Shown here piece after piece: positions 19,661 to 29,567 of a stretch of DNA of 64,000 bases (its first letter is position 1; the number at the start of each line of letters is the position of its first letter). This stretch comes from Palsa-504 sp963834685 (GTDB lineage Bacteria > Actinomycetota > Actinomycetes > Streptosporangiales > Streptosporangiaceae). The stretch is taken from positions 186,001-250,000 of the forward strand of contig CAWICW010000010.1 in assembly GCA_963834685.1 (NCBI GenBank), given 5' to 3'. The notes under the pieces are model-generated. The model ran no database searches and was not told the DNA's origin. It worked only from the letters and a program-made list of their open reading frames with translations. The position numbers and the translations under genes were made by a program.

Positions 19661-21619
19661 CTACCGGGCGGCCTGCCGGAGCCGGGCCTGGCCGGCCAGC
19701 GCGGCCAGTTCGGTGCGGTTGCGGGCCCCGGTCTTGCGCAGCACGGACCCGGCGTGCTTTTCCACGGTCTTGATGGATAGGACCAGTTGCTCGGCGATGA
19801 GCTTGTCCGGCAGGCCCTGCTCCATCAGGCTGCGCACCTGCCGCTCGCGCTCGGTCAGGGCCGGCTCGGACTCGTCGTCCTGCAGCCCGCGGTGGAGCCG
19901 CTGCAGGGCCGGGCCGGACAAGATGGCCTGGCCGCGGCCGGCCGCGATGACGGCACGGGCCAGTTCCGGCCCGTCCGCGCCGGTGTCCACGCAGCCGCGC
20001 GCGCCCGCGCGGATCGCGCTGGCGACCAGCTTCTCGTCACCGACCTCGCACAGGCCCACCACGGCCAGGCCGGGGTGCCGGCTGAGCAGCAGGCTGGTCA
20101 GGTCCCGGGCCGGGCGGCCCGGGACGGCCGCCGACCCGCCGGCGGTCAGGCCGAGGTCGGCCAGCACCACGTCGGGCCGCAGGCCGGAGCAGGCGTCTAG
20201 TGCCTGATCGGCCGTGGTGGCCTCGCCGACCACCTCCAGGCTCGGATCGCTAGTGGACAGCAGGCGGGCGAGCCCGGCCCGCAGCAGCGGCCGGGCCGCC
20301 GCGACGAGCACGCGCAGCCGCGGGGCGACCTGCTCCTCATCGAGCCGGTAGGGGAACCGGGCCCGGATCCGGGTGCCCCAGCCGGCCAGCGAATCGACGT
20401 CGACCGTGGCCCCGAGCACGCGCGCGCGCTCGCTGACGGCGCGCAGCCCGAACCGGTCGCCCTGCCACTCGGCCTTCGGATCGAAGCCCTGCCCGTCGTC
20501 CTGGACCAGGAGCGTCACGGCGGTCGGCTCGTACATCAGGCCCAGCCGGACCGAACGGGCCCTGGCGTGCCGGACGATGTTGGTCAGCGCCTCGCGCGCC
20601 ACCCGCAGCACACCGGACGCCAGGCTCTCATCCATGACGGCCGGCGTCCCGGCCGAGACGTACCGGACCTCGAGCCCGCCGATGCTCTGCGCCCAGGCCG
20701 CCTCCGAGCGGAGCGCCGCGTCCAGCGTCTGGCCCTTGAGCGGCGACGCGGCCAGGCCGAGCAGCGTGAGCCTGATCTCGGCCAGGGCGTCCCGGGCCGC
20801 CGTGCCGGCCTGCCGGAGCTGGGCCGCCACCGCCCCGGCGGGCTCGCCCGGAACCTCCTCGCCCGGAACCTCCTCGTCCGGGCCGGCGGCCGGCGGCGGC
20901 TCGGACGCGACGGCCATCGCGGCCAGCTCGCGCTCGGCGTCGTCGAGGTAGACCCGGATGCTCACCAGGCGCTGGGTCAGGCTGTCGTGTACCTCGCCGA
21001 GCAGCCGGTCGCGCTCGGCCGCCGCGGCCTCGGCCCGGGCCCGTTCCTCGGCGACCTCGTGCATCTGGGCGGTGGCCAGCGCGATCGCGGCGTGCCGGGC
21101 GAACAGCTCGAGCAGCTCGGCGTCGTCGGGCCCGAAGACCCGGCGCTCGTCACGGCTGAACACGACGCAGGCCCCGATGATGCGCCCGCGCCACTCCAGC
21201 GGGACGCCGATCACGCCGCGCAGGGTGGCCCGGTCCTCGGGAGCCAGGTGGCCGCCGTGGACTTCGCCGTAGCGGGCGAACCAGACCGGGGCGCGGCGTG
21301 CCACCACGGCGCCGGTCATCCCCTCGGTGAGGGGGAAGACCCGGCCGGACTGGCACGCCACGCCGATGTCGGCTTCCTTGCGGTAGGTGCCGGCCGCCTC
21401 GTCGACGCTGCAGATCGAGCCCGCGTGGCAGCCGAGCAGCTGGGTGCACCGCCGCAGAATCCGTTCCAGCAGAGGGTGCAGCGAGAACTCACCGGCCAGG
21501 TCCTCGGCCACCGCGATCAGGCCGGCCGCGCGGGCAGCGGCACCCGGCTGGTCCTGCGGTGGCCCCGCAGGAAATGGATCGGCGGACACACGCCCTCCGG
21601 ATCTGGACCACGCTGTCAC
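19661..21619 (-). CDS. GAF sensor histidine kinase fused to receiver-like and LuxR DNA-binding domains
   Basis: A 652-residue one-piece signalling protein. Domain order: GAF about 45-190; HisKA_3 dimerisation/phosphorylation with GEVHDSLTQRL about 210-225; HATPase about 320-420 with LTNIVRHARA and DDGQGFD; receiver-like domain about 430-550 (DVVLADLGL); LuxR HTH about 585-645 (LTERERQVRSLMEQG). In the receiver the acidic cluster after the first strand is missing (VLVAAARPLL), so it may not accept phosphate normally. No transmembrane segment is seen, so sensing is cytosolic. It lies 61 bp upstream of the aldolase operon on the same strand and probably controls it. Confidence 0.88.
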   Translation of the reverse strand: MTAWSRSGGRVSADPFPAGPPQDQPGAAARAAGLIAVAEDLAGEFSLHPLLERILRRCTQLLGCHAGSICSVDEAAGTYRKEADIGVACQSGRVFPLTEGMTGAVVARRAPVWFARYGEVHGGHLAPEDRATLRGVIGVPLEWRGRIIGACVVFSRDERRVFGPDDAELLELFARHAAIALATAQMHEVAEERARAEAAAAERDRLLGEVHDSLTQRLVSIRVYLDDAERELAAMAVASEPPPAAGPDEEVPGEEVPGEPAGAVAAQLRQAGTAARDALAEIRLTLLGLAASPLKGQTLDAALRSEAAWAQSIGGLEVRYVSAGTPAVMDESLASGVLRVAREALTNIVRHARARSVRLGLMYEPTAVTLLVQDDGQGFDPKAEWQGDRFGLRAVSERARVLGATVDVDSLAGWGTRIRARFPYRLDEEQVAPRLRVLVAAARPLLRAGLARLLSTSDPSLEVVGEATTADQALDACSGLRPDVVLADLGLTAGGSAAVPGRPARDLTSLLLSRHPGLAVVGLCEVGDEKLVASAIRAGARGCVDTGADGPELARAVIAAGRGQAILSGPALQRLHRGLQDDESEPALTERERQVRSLMEQGLPDKLIAEQLVLSIKTVEKHAGSVLRKTGARNRTELAALAGQARLRQAAR

Positions 21620-21707
21620 ACCCGCTGAGCGGCTTGCTCAGCAGCCGATCCGAGCATCACCCGTCAGGCGACGCGGCGTCAAGACGGCCCGGCCGCCATC
21701 GGGCCGC

Positions 21708-21815
21708 TCAGGCGTAGATCGACTTGAACTGCTGGTCGGCGCCGATCGCGTTCGGGCCGATTTCCCGGCCGATGCCGCTGGCCTTGACCCCGCCGAAGGG
21801 CGCGCCGGGATCGGG
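21708..21815 (-). pseudogene. C-terminal relic of an aldehyde dehydrogenase
   Basis: Reading the minus strand back from a TGA at 21708-21710, about 35 codons encode DPGAPFGGVKASGIGRE and then GPNAIGADQQFKSIYA. This is the standard aldehyde dehydrogenase C-terminus. No start codon or other aldehyde dehydrogenase sequence precedes it before the homocysteine methyltransferase gene ends, so it is a deletion remnant. Confidence 0.75.
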
Positions 21816-21870
21816 CAGGTACTTGTCGCGGGGGTGGCGCCACGCTTCGTTCGGCCGGAAGGAAAGGACC

Positions 21871-23751
21871 TCAGGCCACGACGGCGAGAAGCGGCGCTAG
21901 CACGGGCAGGTCCTCGTCGGCGGCGGTCAGGATGACGCCGCTGACCAGCTTGCGGGCGTCGCGGAGCAGGTCGGCGGCGAGTTCGAAGCCGACCGCGCGG
22001 GCCGCGCCGCGGCCGGCCCGTTCCATGGCGCGCAGGGTGTCCGGCGGGATGGTCACGCCGGGCACCTCGTGGGCCAGGTAGTCCGCCTCCTCGAAACTGC
22101 GCAGCGGAGTGACCGACAGCAGCAGCGGCAGGTCCTCGGCTTCCAGCGCGCTCACCACGCGGAGCAGCGAGTCCAGCTCGTAGACGGGCCGGCTGACCAG
22201 GAAGTGCGCGCCTGCCCGGACCTTGGCCCGGGCCCGGGCGATCTCGGCGTCGGGGTCGCGCGCGCCGGGATTGACCCGGGCGCCGACGCAGAACGAGGTC
22301 CGGGTGGTCAGGGCCAGGCCGTTGGAGTCGCGGCCCGCGTTCAGGCCCGCCAGCAGGGCGATCAGGCCGAGTGAGTCGACCTCCCAGATGCCGTCCACGG
22401 CGGGATAGTCGCCCCGGACCGGCGGGCTGCCGGTGGTGCTGATCACGCTGCGGATGCCGAGGGCGTGCGCGCCGAGCAGGTCGGCCTGCAGGGTCATGAT
22501 GGTCTTGTCCCAGGTCGCCACCGTGGCGACGGTCTCCACGCCGGCCTGCTGCTGCAGGTGCAGGGCCATGTCCAGGGAGTCCAGGTGGGTGCGGGCGCTC
22601 TGCGGGGGCTGGACCGCGAACAGCCCGATGCCCTGGGCCTGGAGCACGGCCGCCGCCTCGAGCGCCTCACCGGCCCGGCCGCCGGCCGGGGTGGCGATGG
22701 CGGCCGCGATGATGAACCGGCGGCTGGCCAGCTGGTCGGCCAGGGTCCCGGTGACGGGACGGGACGGGCCGTTGGCGGCGGCGGGGTGGGCCGGGCCGCC
22801 GGGCGCGGTGGCCCGGGTGGGGCCTGGCCGGGAGCGCTGGCGGGGGGGCTTGCGCGGGCTGGCCGCCGGGGACGGGCCTGCGTCGCGGACGGCGCCGACG
22901 GCGGCCCGGATGTGCGTGGGGGTCGTGCCGCAGCAGCCGCCGACCAGCGACACCCCGGCCTCGGCGAACCGGTGGATGTAGCGGGCGAAGTAGCCGCCGT
23001 CGATGGCGAACTCGAAGCTGCGTGGACCGGTCCGGCGCGGCTGCCCGGCGTTCGGCTGCGCACTGACCGGTACCGACGCGTAGCGGACCAGGTCCTCGGC
23101 CACGGTGAGCATCCGCTGCGGGCCGATGGTGCAATTGGTGCCGAGCATGGCCACCGACAGGCCGGACAGCACGGTGGCCACCTCGCGGGGCGTCTCCCCG
23201 CCCAGGGTGTACGCGTCGTCGGCGAAGGTGGCCTGGGCGATGACCGGCACGTGGCAGAGGCCGCTGACCGCGCAGACCGCCTCGACCAGCTCGTCGAGAT
23301 AGCCGAACGTCTCCAGGATGAGCAGGTCGACGCCTTGATTGGCGACGAGGGCCTGGACCTGCTCGCGGATCACCTCGGTACGTTCGGCCGAGCCGATCCG
23401 GCGGCGCTGCGACGCGGTGACCGCGGGCGACACCGAGCCGGCCACCAGGACCTCGCGCTCGCACTGGTCCTGGGCCGCGCGGGCGATCCGGACCCCGGCC
23501 CGGTTGATCTCCTCCACCTGGTCGGGGAAGCCATGGTCGCCGAGCCAGAGGCGGTTCGCGCCGAAGGTATTGGTCTGGATGATGTCCGCGCCCGCGGACA
23601 GGTAGCTCTCGTGGATCGTGCTGACCAGCCCGGGGTCGGACAGGTTGAGCTCAGGCAGCGACCGGTCCAGCGCGGCGCCCGCCGCGTGCAGCATCGTGCC
23701 CATCGCGCCGTCGCAGACCAGGATCCGCTGGCCCGGGACGAACGCGGTCAC
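21871..23751 (-). CDS. Bifunctional homocysteine S-methyltransferase / methylenetetrahydrofolate reductase
   Basis: A 626-residue two-domain enzyme. Residues 1 to about 295 are a homocysteine methyltransferase barrel: CDGAMGTML start, and zinc-binding cysteines in LGTNCTIG and VGGCCGTTP. A Pro/Ala/Arg-rich linker of about 45 residues follows. Residues from about 340 are an MTHFR-type barrel. Such YitJ-like fusions supply and use methyl groups for methionine. GTG start overlaps the PucR stop (GTGA). No B12 domain is present. The physiological methyl donor (methyltetrahydrofolate or a methylated thiol such as S-methylmethionine) is not determined. Confidence 0.88.
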   Translation of the reverse strand: MTAFVPGQRILVCDGAMGTMLHAAGAALDRSLPELNLSDPGLVSTIHESYLSAGADIIQTNTFGANRLWLGDHGFPDQVEEINRAGVRIARAAQDQCEREVLVAGSVSPAVTASQRRRIGSAERTEVIREQVQALVANQGVDLLILETFGYLDELVEAVCAVSGLCHVPVIAQATFADDAYTLGGETPREVATVLSGLSVAMLGTNCTIGPQRMLTVAEDLVRYASVPVSAQPNAGQPRRTGPRSFEFAIDGGYFARYIHRFAEAGVSLVGGCCGTTPTHIRAAVGAVRDAGPSPAASPRKPPRQRSRPGPTRATAPGGPAHPAAANGPSRPVTGTLADQLASRRFIIAAAIATPAGGRAGEALEAAAVLQAQGIGLFAVQPPQSARTHLDSLDMALHLQQQAGVETVATVATWDKTIMTLQADLLGAHALGIRSVISTTGSPPVRGDYPAVDGIWEVDSLGLIALLAGLNAGRDSNGLALTTRTSFCVGARVNPGARDPDAEIARARAKVRAGAHFLVSRPVYELDSLLRVVSALEAEDLPLLLSVTPLRSFEEADYLAHEVPGVTIPPDTLRAMERAGRGAARAVGFELAADLLRDARKLVSGVILTAADEDLPVLAPLLAVVA

Positions 23752-25154
23752 GGTTCCTCGCCGAGGGCGTCGAGGATCTCCAGCGCCACCTGGGCGATGA
23801 GCCGGTCGGTGTAGTTATCCAGCCGCAACCCGGTGATCTCCTCGATCCGCTTGACCCGGTAGGCGACCGTGTTGGGATGGACGTGCAGGATGCGCGAGGC
23901 CCGCTGCGGGCTGTTGTTCTCCCGGAAGTAGCAGGCCAGCGTGGTCAGGTACTCCGACTTGTGCTCCTGCTCGTGCACGGCGAGCTTGCCCAGCACGTCG
24001 GCGGCGAACGACCGCAGCTCGGCCAGGTCGGGCACCTGGAGCAGCAGCCGCAGGACACCCAGATCGCCGAACGCCGAGACCGTGCCGGCCCGGCCGAGGC
24101 GCTTGAGGGTCGCCGTGGTGCGCTGGGCCTGCGCGTACGACCGGGCCACTTCCCGGGGTTCACGGCAGGTGCCGCCGATGCCGATGACGACCCGGGCCGC
24201 CGGGAACAGCTCGGCCAGCCGGGCCAGGCAGGCGTGGGCCAGCCGGCGGGCGTCCATGGCGGCGGGTCCCGGCTCGTCCGGCGCGGCGGCCACGATCACC
24301 ACCTCGGACTCCCGGGCCGAGATGATCGCGTCGGGCGCGCGGGTGGCGACGAAGTGCTCGATGCTCTCCCAGATCCGCTGCCGCTGGGCGGCGGCGTCCC
24401 CGGCGCTCGTTGGCGCGACCGCCGGGGCGGGCAGGTCGAAGGCGACGGCCATGACGTTGTGGTCGCGGGCCGGATCGTAGCCCAGGTGAGCGGCCCAGCG
24501 GCCGGTGTCGGCCTGGTCGCGGCCGCGGCCCAGCAGCAGGCCCTCCACCAGGTCGTCGCGGACCCGGCGGGCGGCCGCGGCGACCACCCGCTCGCGGCCG
24601 AGGATGACCCCGCAGATGGTGGCGGCGTGTTCGGTGACCAGCAGGCTCATGTCCTCGCCGAAGATGATGTCGGCCGGGTCGATGGTGATCAGGTACGACG
24701 GGACCTCGTCCCCCACGAGAATGGGGGCCACGATGATGGCGGGAGCGCCGCCGACGTTCGGCAGGCGGAGCGGGCGCTGGCTCAGCCGGGACGCGCGGAG
24801 CACCTGGCCGAGCCGGGGGTGGACCACGTGCTCCCGGACCCCGGCCGCCGCCTTCTCGGCGGTCACGCCGGGCGCCGCCGCGGTCAGCACGTCCATGAGC
24901 TGGGTGACCACCGCGACGGTGGCACCCATCCGGTCGGAGATGAGCTGCACCACCCCGGCCAGGTCGGCGTCCTGCAGGGCCAGGCCGGACAGGTAGCGGT
25001 ACACGGTGACGAGCTCGCGCAGGGCGGCGTTCTCGCGGTCGAGCCGGGAACCCTCCGCGGCGCCATCGTCGCCGGCCTGGCCCGCGCCGCGCTCGTCATG
25101 CTCGTCGCGGGGGCCGGTCGGGGACAGCACCGGCGACCAATCGGGCAGCGCCAT
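23748..25154 (-). CDS. PucR-family transcriptional regulator
   Basis: A 468-residue regulator. The C-terminal HTH of the PucR/CdaR type is clear: YFRENNSPQRASRILHVHPN then TVAYRVKRIEEITG, about residues 400-450. The middle is the degenerate GGDEF-like region of the family, and the N-terminus looks GAF-like. ATG at 25154 chosen; another ATG 4 codons upstream is possible, neither with a strong Shine-Dalgarno. Co-transcribed with the downstream methyltransferase/reductase and divergent from the decayed aldehyde dehydrogenase gene. Confidence 0.85.
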   Translation of the reverse strand: MALPDWSPVLSPTGPRDEHDERGAGQAGDDGAAEGSRLDRENAALRELVTVYRYLSGLALQDADLAGVVQLISDRMGATVAVVTQLMDVLTAAAPGVTAEKAAAGVREHVVHPRLGQVLRASRLSQRPLRLPNVGGAPAIIVAPILVGDEVPSYLITIDPADIIFGEDMSLLVTEHAATICGVILGRERVVAAAARRVRDDLVEGLLLGRGRDQADTGRWAAHLGYDPARDHNVMAVAFDLPAPAVAPTSAGDAAAQRQRIWESIEHFVATRAPDAIISARESEVVIVAAAPDEPGPAAMDARRLAHACLARLAELFPAARVVIGIGGTCREPREVARSYAQAQRTTATLKRLGRAGTVSAFGDLGVLRLLLQVPDLAELRSFAADVLGKLAVHEQEHKSEYLTTLACYFRENNSPQRASRILHVHPNTVAYRVKRIEEITGLRLDNYTDRLIAQVALEILDALGEEP

Positions 25155-25283
25155 GCTCGCGATCATACGATGAGGCTCGTCACGCGGCACTGTGGCTGAC
25201 GACAAACCGTGGTCCTCATCCGTTGTCCACCTGCTGGGACCGGCCACAAGGCCGGGCCCGACTGTGGGCACCACAGGCATAAC

Positions 25284-25315
25284 TTGACAAAGGGTACGTC
25301 TGGCGACCAGATTTA
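25284..25315 (+). promoter_or_regulatory. Possible promoter before the aldehyde dehydrogenase pseudogene
   Basis: TTGACA at 25284-25289 is a perfect -35 hexamer. The best -10-like hexamer, GATTTA at 25310-25315, is at a long 20-bp spacing, so activity is doubtful. Confidence 0.3.
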
Positions 25316-25366
25316 CAGGCACTTTCACTGTGAACCCTGACCGGGGTATCCGGAGAGGGGCCCGCA

Positions 25367-26824
25367 TTGCTCGAGTACCGGGACGTGTACGCAGGCGGCC
25401 GGCTGGTCGGGTCCGGGTCGGCTGACGTGATCACGATCGTCAACCCGGCCACCGAAGAGGTTACCGGTGCCGTGCCGTCGATGGTCGAGCGGGACGTCGA
25501 GGTCGCCGTGAACGCGGCCCGGCGGGCGTTCGACACCGGCGGCTGGCCGCTGCTGCGCCCGGCGGAACGGGCCGCGGCGCTGGACCGGCTGGCGGCGGCG
25601 CTCGAGGCCCGGGCCGAAGACACCGCCCGGCTGGTGACGGCCGAGATGGGCATGCCGATCACCTTGTCCCGGCGGAGCAACGTCTCGGTCCCGTGCGCGA
25701 TCATCCGCTACTACGCGGCGCTGGCCCGGGAACTGACGGCCGAGGAGGTCCGGGAGGCGATCAGCTTCACCGGGCGGACCGTGGTCCGGCGCGAGCCGGC
25801 CGGGGTGGCGGCGGTGATCGCGTCCTGGAGCTACCCGCTCATCCTGGCCTTCTGCCAGCTGGCCCCGGCGCTGGCGGCGGGCTGCACGGTGGTGCTGCTG
25901 CCCGCACCGGAGACCTCGCTGTCCGCCTACATCCTGGCCGAGGCGTTCGAGGCGGCCGAGTTCCCGCCCGGGGTGTTCAACCTGGTCACCGGGACGGCTG
26001 AGGTGGGCGAGATGCTGGCCGCGCACCCGGGAGTGGACACGGTGGCGGTGGCCGGGCCGACGCCGGCCGGGCGGCGGATCGCCGCGATCTGCGGGCAGAC
26101 GCTCAAGCCGGTGACCCTCGAGCTCGGCGGGAAGTCCGCCGCGATCGTGCTGGACGACGTCGACCTGGACGCCGCCGCGGCGGAACTCGGCTCGCTGTGC
26201 TTCGCCAACTCCGGGCAGGCCTGCTTCACCATGTCCCGGGTGCTGGCCCCGCGGTCCCGCTACGACGAGGCGGTCTGGGCGCTGGCGGCGCAGGCGTCGT
26301 CGGTGGTCGTGGGCGATCCGCTGGCCGAGGAGACGACCATGGGCCCGCTGGCCAACCCGCGGCAGCGGGCCAGCGTGGAGTCCTGCGTCACGGCCGGGGT
26401 CGCGGCCGGGGCCCACGTGGTGGTGGGCGGGCGCGCTGGCCACGCCGGTGCGCGGTTACTACTACGAGCCCACCGTGTTCGCCGGGGCGACGGCCGGGAT
26501 GGCCATCGCCCGGGACGAGATCTGCGGCCCGGTGGTGAGCGTGATCGCGTACGACGACGAGTCCGAGGCGGTGGCGATCGCCAACGACTCCAGCTACGGG
26601 CTGGCCGGGAGCGTGTGGACCGACGACCCCGAGCGCGGCCTGACGATCGCGCGGCGCGCACGGGTCGGGACGTTCGGGGTGAACCTGTACGTACCCGATA
26701 TCGGGGCGCCGTGGGGCGGCCGCAAGGCGAGTGGCATGGGCAGCATCTACGGGCCGGAGGGCCTCGACGCCTACCTGGCCACCAAGTGCGTGTTCCTGCC
26801 CGCGGTCTTAGCCAGCCCACGTGA
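25367..26824 (+). pseudogene. Aldehyde dehydrogenase, frameshifted and with altered active-site motifs
   Basis: The first about 360 codons read as an aldehyde dehydrogenase: NPATEEV start, LELGGKSAAIVLDD, NSGQACFT with the catalytic Cys. Near 26430-26450 the frame is lost. The remaining sequence (GYYYEPTVFAG to GGRKASGMG) continues in the +1 frame at 26448-26810, consistent with a one-base insertion or two-base deletion. The usual PWN motif with the oxyanion Asn reads SWSYP, and the KP of the cofactor lysine reads LP, which suggests decay rather than only a sequencing error. TTG or nearby start. Confidence 0.75.
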
Positions 26825-26847
26825 TCGCGGACCGTTGGCTCCCCGTG

Positions 26848-28029
26848 TTACCCGGCGGGTGCGAGCGAGGCGTAGATGGCCTGGTGCTCGGCGGCGGACC
26901 GGGCCCAGGAGAAGCGCTCGCAGGTGACCAGCGCGGCCGACCGCAGCCGGGCCGCGAGGTCCGGATCGTCCAAGACCGCGGCTAGGGCCCCGGCCAGGGC
27001 GGGCGCGTCGTCCACCGGTACCAGCAGGGCGTCGCGGCCCGAGGTCAGGTACTCACCGAACACCGGCAGGTCGGACGCGACCACGGGCAGCCCCGCGCTC
27101 ATCGCCTCGAGGACGGCCAGGCCCCATCCCTCCTTGGTGGAAGGGAACGCGAGGACGTCGGCGGCCGCGTACCAGGCGGGCAGTTCGGCGTCGGGCACCG
27201 TGCCGGCCATGACCACGTCGTCGTCCAGGCGCAGGCCCAGGGCGGGCAGCGAGGCCAGCACCCGGTCCCGGTAGGGGCGGTAGTCCTGGAACGAGTGGCC
27301 GCCGACGACCGCGAGCACCGGGTCGCGGCCGGCCCGCTTGAGGGCGGCGATGGCCTGCACCAGGGTGTCGCTGCCCTTGCGAGGCTCGATGCCGCCGACG
27401 GACAGGATGAGCGGGCGGCCCGCGGCCCCAGCGCGTCGCCGCAGCTCTTTGGCCTGGCCGGGGTCGGCCGCCTGGAAGCGGGCGGTGTTGACCCCGTTGT
27501 GCACGACCTCGGCGGCGGTGCCGTATTCATGGCGAAGCAGGTCCCGCCAGTGCTCGCTGACGACCAGGACCCGGTCTGGCTCCAAGATGGCCCGGCGCTG
27601 GCACTCGATGAGCGAGGGGCTGGTGAAATCGTCCACGTGGTGGACGGTCCGCAGCACCACCGGGGCGGGGCCGCCGGCACGATCGCGGACCTGGCATGCG
27701 GCCCGGGCCGAGATGCAGTCCTGGGTGTGCAGGACAGGGTAACCGGCGGCGAGGGGGCCCAGGCCTTCGGCCAGCGCGGCGACGCTGGCGAAGACCCGCT
27801 CTTCCAGGGTCGGCAGGGGCGGCGGGGCGGGGATGATCGTGACGGGCGCCCGGACGGGACGGAAGAAACCCACGCCGGGGTCGCCGAGCGCGATGACCCG
27901 GACCGGGTACCCGGCCGCGTGCAGCGCCTCGGCCAGGTGGACGGTGTGGACCGCCCCGCCGCGCGGCTTGACGGAGTAGGTGACCAGGCCGACCGGCACC
28001 TGCGGGCCCGTCCCCGATGGCGCCGTCAC
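26848..28029 (-). CDS. MSMEG_0565-family glycosyltransferase (GT4)
   Basis: A 393-residue GT-B glycosyltransferase. YSVKPRGGAVHT near the start, HTQDCISA, RTVHHVDDFTSP and VGGIEPRKGS are distinctive of the MSMEG_0565 family found with the Nit1C/nitrogen-starvation gene set. FPSTKEGWGLAVLEAMSAG is the GT4 nucleotide-sugar EX7E-type site. The GTG start overlaps the stop of the FdrA gene upstream. Acceptor and sugar unknown. Confidence 0.88.
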   Translation of the reverse strand: MTAPSGTGPQVPVGLVTYSVKPRGGAVHTVHLAEALHAAGYPVRVIALGDPGVGFFRPVRAPVTIIPAPPPLPTLEERVFASVAALAEGLGPLAAGYPVLHTQDCISARAACQVRDRAGGPAPVVLRTVHHVDDFTSPSLIECQRRAILEPDRVLVVSEHWRDLLRHEYGTAAEVVHNGVNTARFQAADPGQAKELRRRAGAAGRPLILSVGGIEPRKGSDTLVQAIAALKRAGRDPVLAVVGGHSFQDYRPYRDRVLASLPALGLRLDDDVVMAGTVPDAELPAWYAAADVLAFPSTKEGWGLAVLEAMSAGLPVVASDLPVFGEYLTSGRDALLVPVDDAPALAGALAAVLDDPDLAARLRSAALVTCERFSWARSAAEHQAIYASLAPAG

Positions 28030-29567
28030 GGGCGCCCCGCGGTGGCCAGGGCGGGCTGGCGGGCCGCGACGGCGGCCGCGACCCGCGCCGCCTCGGCGGC
28101 GCTCGCGGTGACGATCGCGCCCGCGTCCCGCAGCGTGCGGCGCTGCCGGTCGAGCCCCTGCCGGTCGGCGCGGGCGCCCAGCACGTAGGCGATCACCGCG
28201 GCTCCGCTGGACGCCAGGTCCGCACAGGTGCCCGCTATCTGGCCGGCGGGATCGGGGTGTGAGCCGTAGCCGAGGACGACATCGAGCAGGACGGCCGCGA
28301 TCTCGCCGCCGAACGCCTCGGCCCGCATGATCTCGGTCCGAGCCGTCGGGTCGATCATCGGGTGCGGGCGGCCCCTGGTGTACTCCTCTTCGCCGAGATC
28401 CAGGCAGACATGCGCGCCGGGCGGCGCGGGCAGCCCGAGGTCTGGGCGCAGCGGGATGTTGGAGTGGACCGGGCCGAGCGCGCGGGTGAGCACGACCTGG
28501 GCCTCGTAGCACAACGTGCCGCCGGTGTAGAACCCGCGTACGGCGTGCCGGGAGCCGTCCATCCGTGCCGCTGCGCGCTCGATGGCCCCGGTCAGGTCCT
28601 CGGATGTCTCCGGTACGGGTTTGCGCAGGATCTGTGCCGCTCGCAGCGCGCCCTGCTCCAGGGTGTCGGCCAGCAGCGCGCCTGCGATCAGGCCATCTGG
28701 AGCGGACATGCCGAGGCAGGCCGCGACCACCGGAGTGGCCCGGCTGGCGCCGATCACGATCCGGGCCACGTCGGGGTCGGGGGGCTTGGAGACCAGCAGG
28801 ATGACCTCGGTACCAGGATCGGCGTCCAGCGCCCGTACCGCTTCGGCGGCCATCAGGCCGCCCACGCCGGCCGACAGGTCCCGGCCACCGACGCCGATCA
28901 CCTGCGACACCCCGATGCCCCACCGGTCCAGCAGGGACATCACTTCCTGGGCACCGGTCCCGGCCGCGGCGACCACTCCGACCGGGCCGGGCGTGACCGC
29001 GTTCGCGAAGCCCAGGCCCACCCCGGCGAGCACCGCGGTGCCCGCGCCGGGGCCCATCAGCAGCAAGCCCAGCCGGCGCGCGCGCTCCTTGAGCTCCACT
29101 TCCTCGCCGAGCGGGACATTATCGCTGAACAGCAGGACGTGCAGGCCAGCCGACAGGGCCGAATGAGCGGCGACCGCGGCGTACGGGCCAGGCACCGAAA
29201 CCACCGCCACGTTCGCCTCCGGCAGCCTGGCCGCTGCCTCGCCGACGGTGCGGGGCGCGGGGCGTCCGGATTCCTCTCGCGGCGAGGCGGCCTCGGCGAA
29301 AACCGTCGCCCGGCCGCGGTCCAGGGCGTCGGCGGCGGCGTGGTCGCCCGCGGCACGGACCGCGAGCACCAGCGCGTTGGCGTCGGCACCGGCCAGGTCA
29401 CCGGGCGGGAAGCCCTGGGCGTTCAGGTCATCGACGGCGGCGGGGGTGGCCATCACGGCACTGGCCCAGCTCACCCCGGGCCCGTCCTCCATGGCCCGGG
29501 TCGCGCTGAGCAGCAGTAGCGAGTCCCGGTAGGTACCCGGGAACACCGCCATCGCCGGGACGCTCAC
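28026..29567 (-). CDS. FdrA-family protein, putative carbamoyltransferase subunit
   Basis: A 513-residue FdrA homologue with two CoA-ligase-like Rossmann segments. Features include YRDSLLLLSATRAM, the glycine-rich MGPGAGTAVLAG and YTGGTLCYEAQVVL, followed by DLGEEEYTRGRPHPMIDP, a hallmark of the family. In E. coli FdrA works with YlbE (DUF1116) and YlbF (DUF2877) as oxamate carbamoyltransferase. Here a DUF1116 gene is 10 kb away (39745-41187) and carbamate kinase is directly upstream. No DUF2877 protein is seen. Start GTG at 29567, overlapping the kinase stop (GTGA). Confidence 0.87.
   Translation of the reverse strand: MSVPAMAVFPGTYRDSLLLLSATRAMEDGPGVSWASAVMATPAAVDDLNAQGFPPGDLAGADANALVLAVRAAGDHAAADALDRGRATVFAEAASPREESGRPAPRTVGEAAARLPEANVAVVSVPGPYAAVAAHSALSAGLHVLLFSDNVPLGEEVELKERARRLGLLLMGPGAGTAVLAGVGLGFANAVTPGPVGVVAAAGTGAQEVMSLLDRWGIGVSQVIGVGGRDLSAGVGGLMAAEAVRALDADPGTEVILLVSKPPDPDVARIVIGASRATPVVAACLGMSAPDGLIAGALLADTLEQGALRAAQILRKPVPETSEDLTGAIERAAARMDGSRHAVRGFYTGGTLCYEAQVVLTRALGPVHSNIPLRPDLGLPAPPGAHVCLDLGEEEYTRGRPHPMIDPTARTEIMRAEAFGGEIAAVLLDVVLGYGSHPDPAGQIAGTCADLASSGAAVIAYVLGARADRQGLDRQRRTLRDAGAIVTASAAEAARVAAAVAARQPALATAGRP

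Noticed and set aside
26848..28923. 691-residue reading of the glycosyltransferase ORF
   Set aside because: The first about 300 residues are an Arg/Pro-rich shadow of FdrA; the GTG at 28029 overlapping the FdrA stop is the real start.
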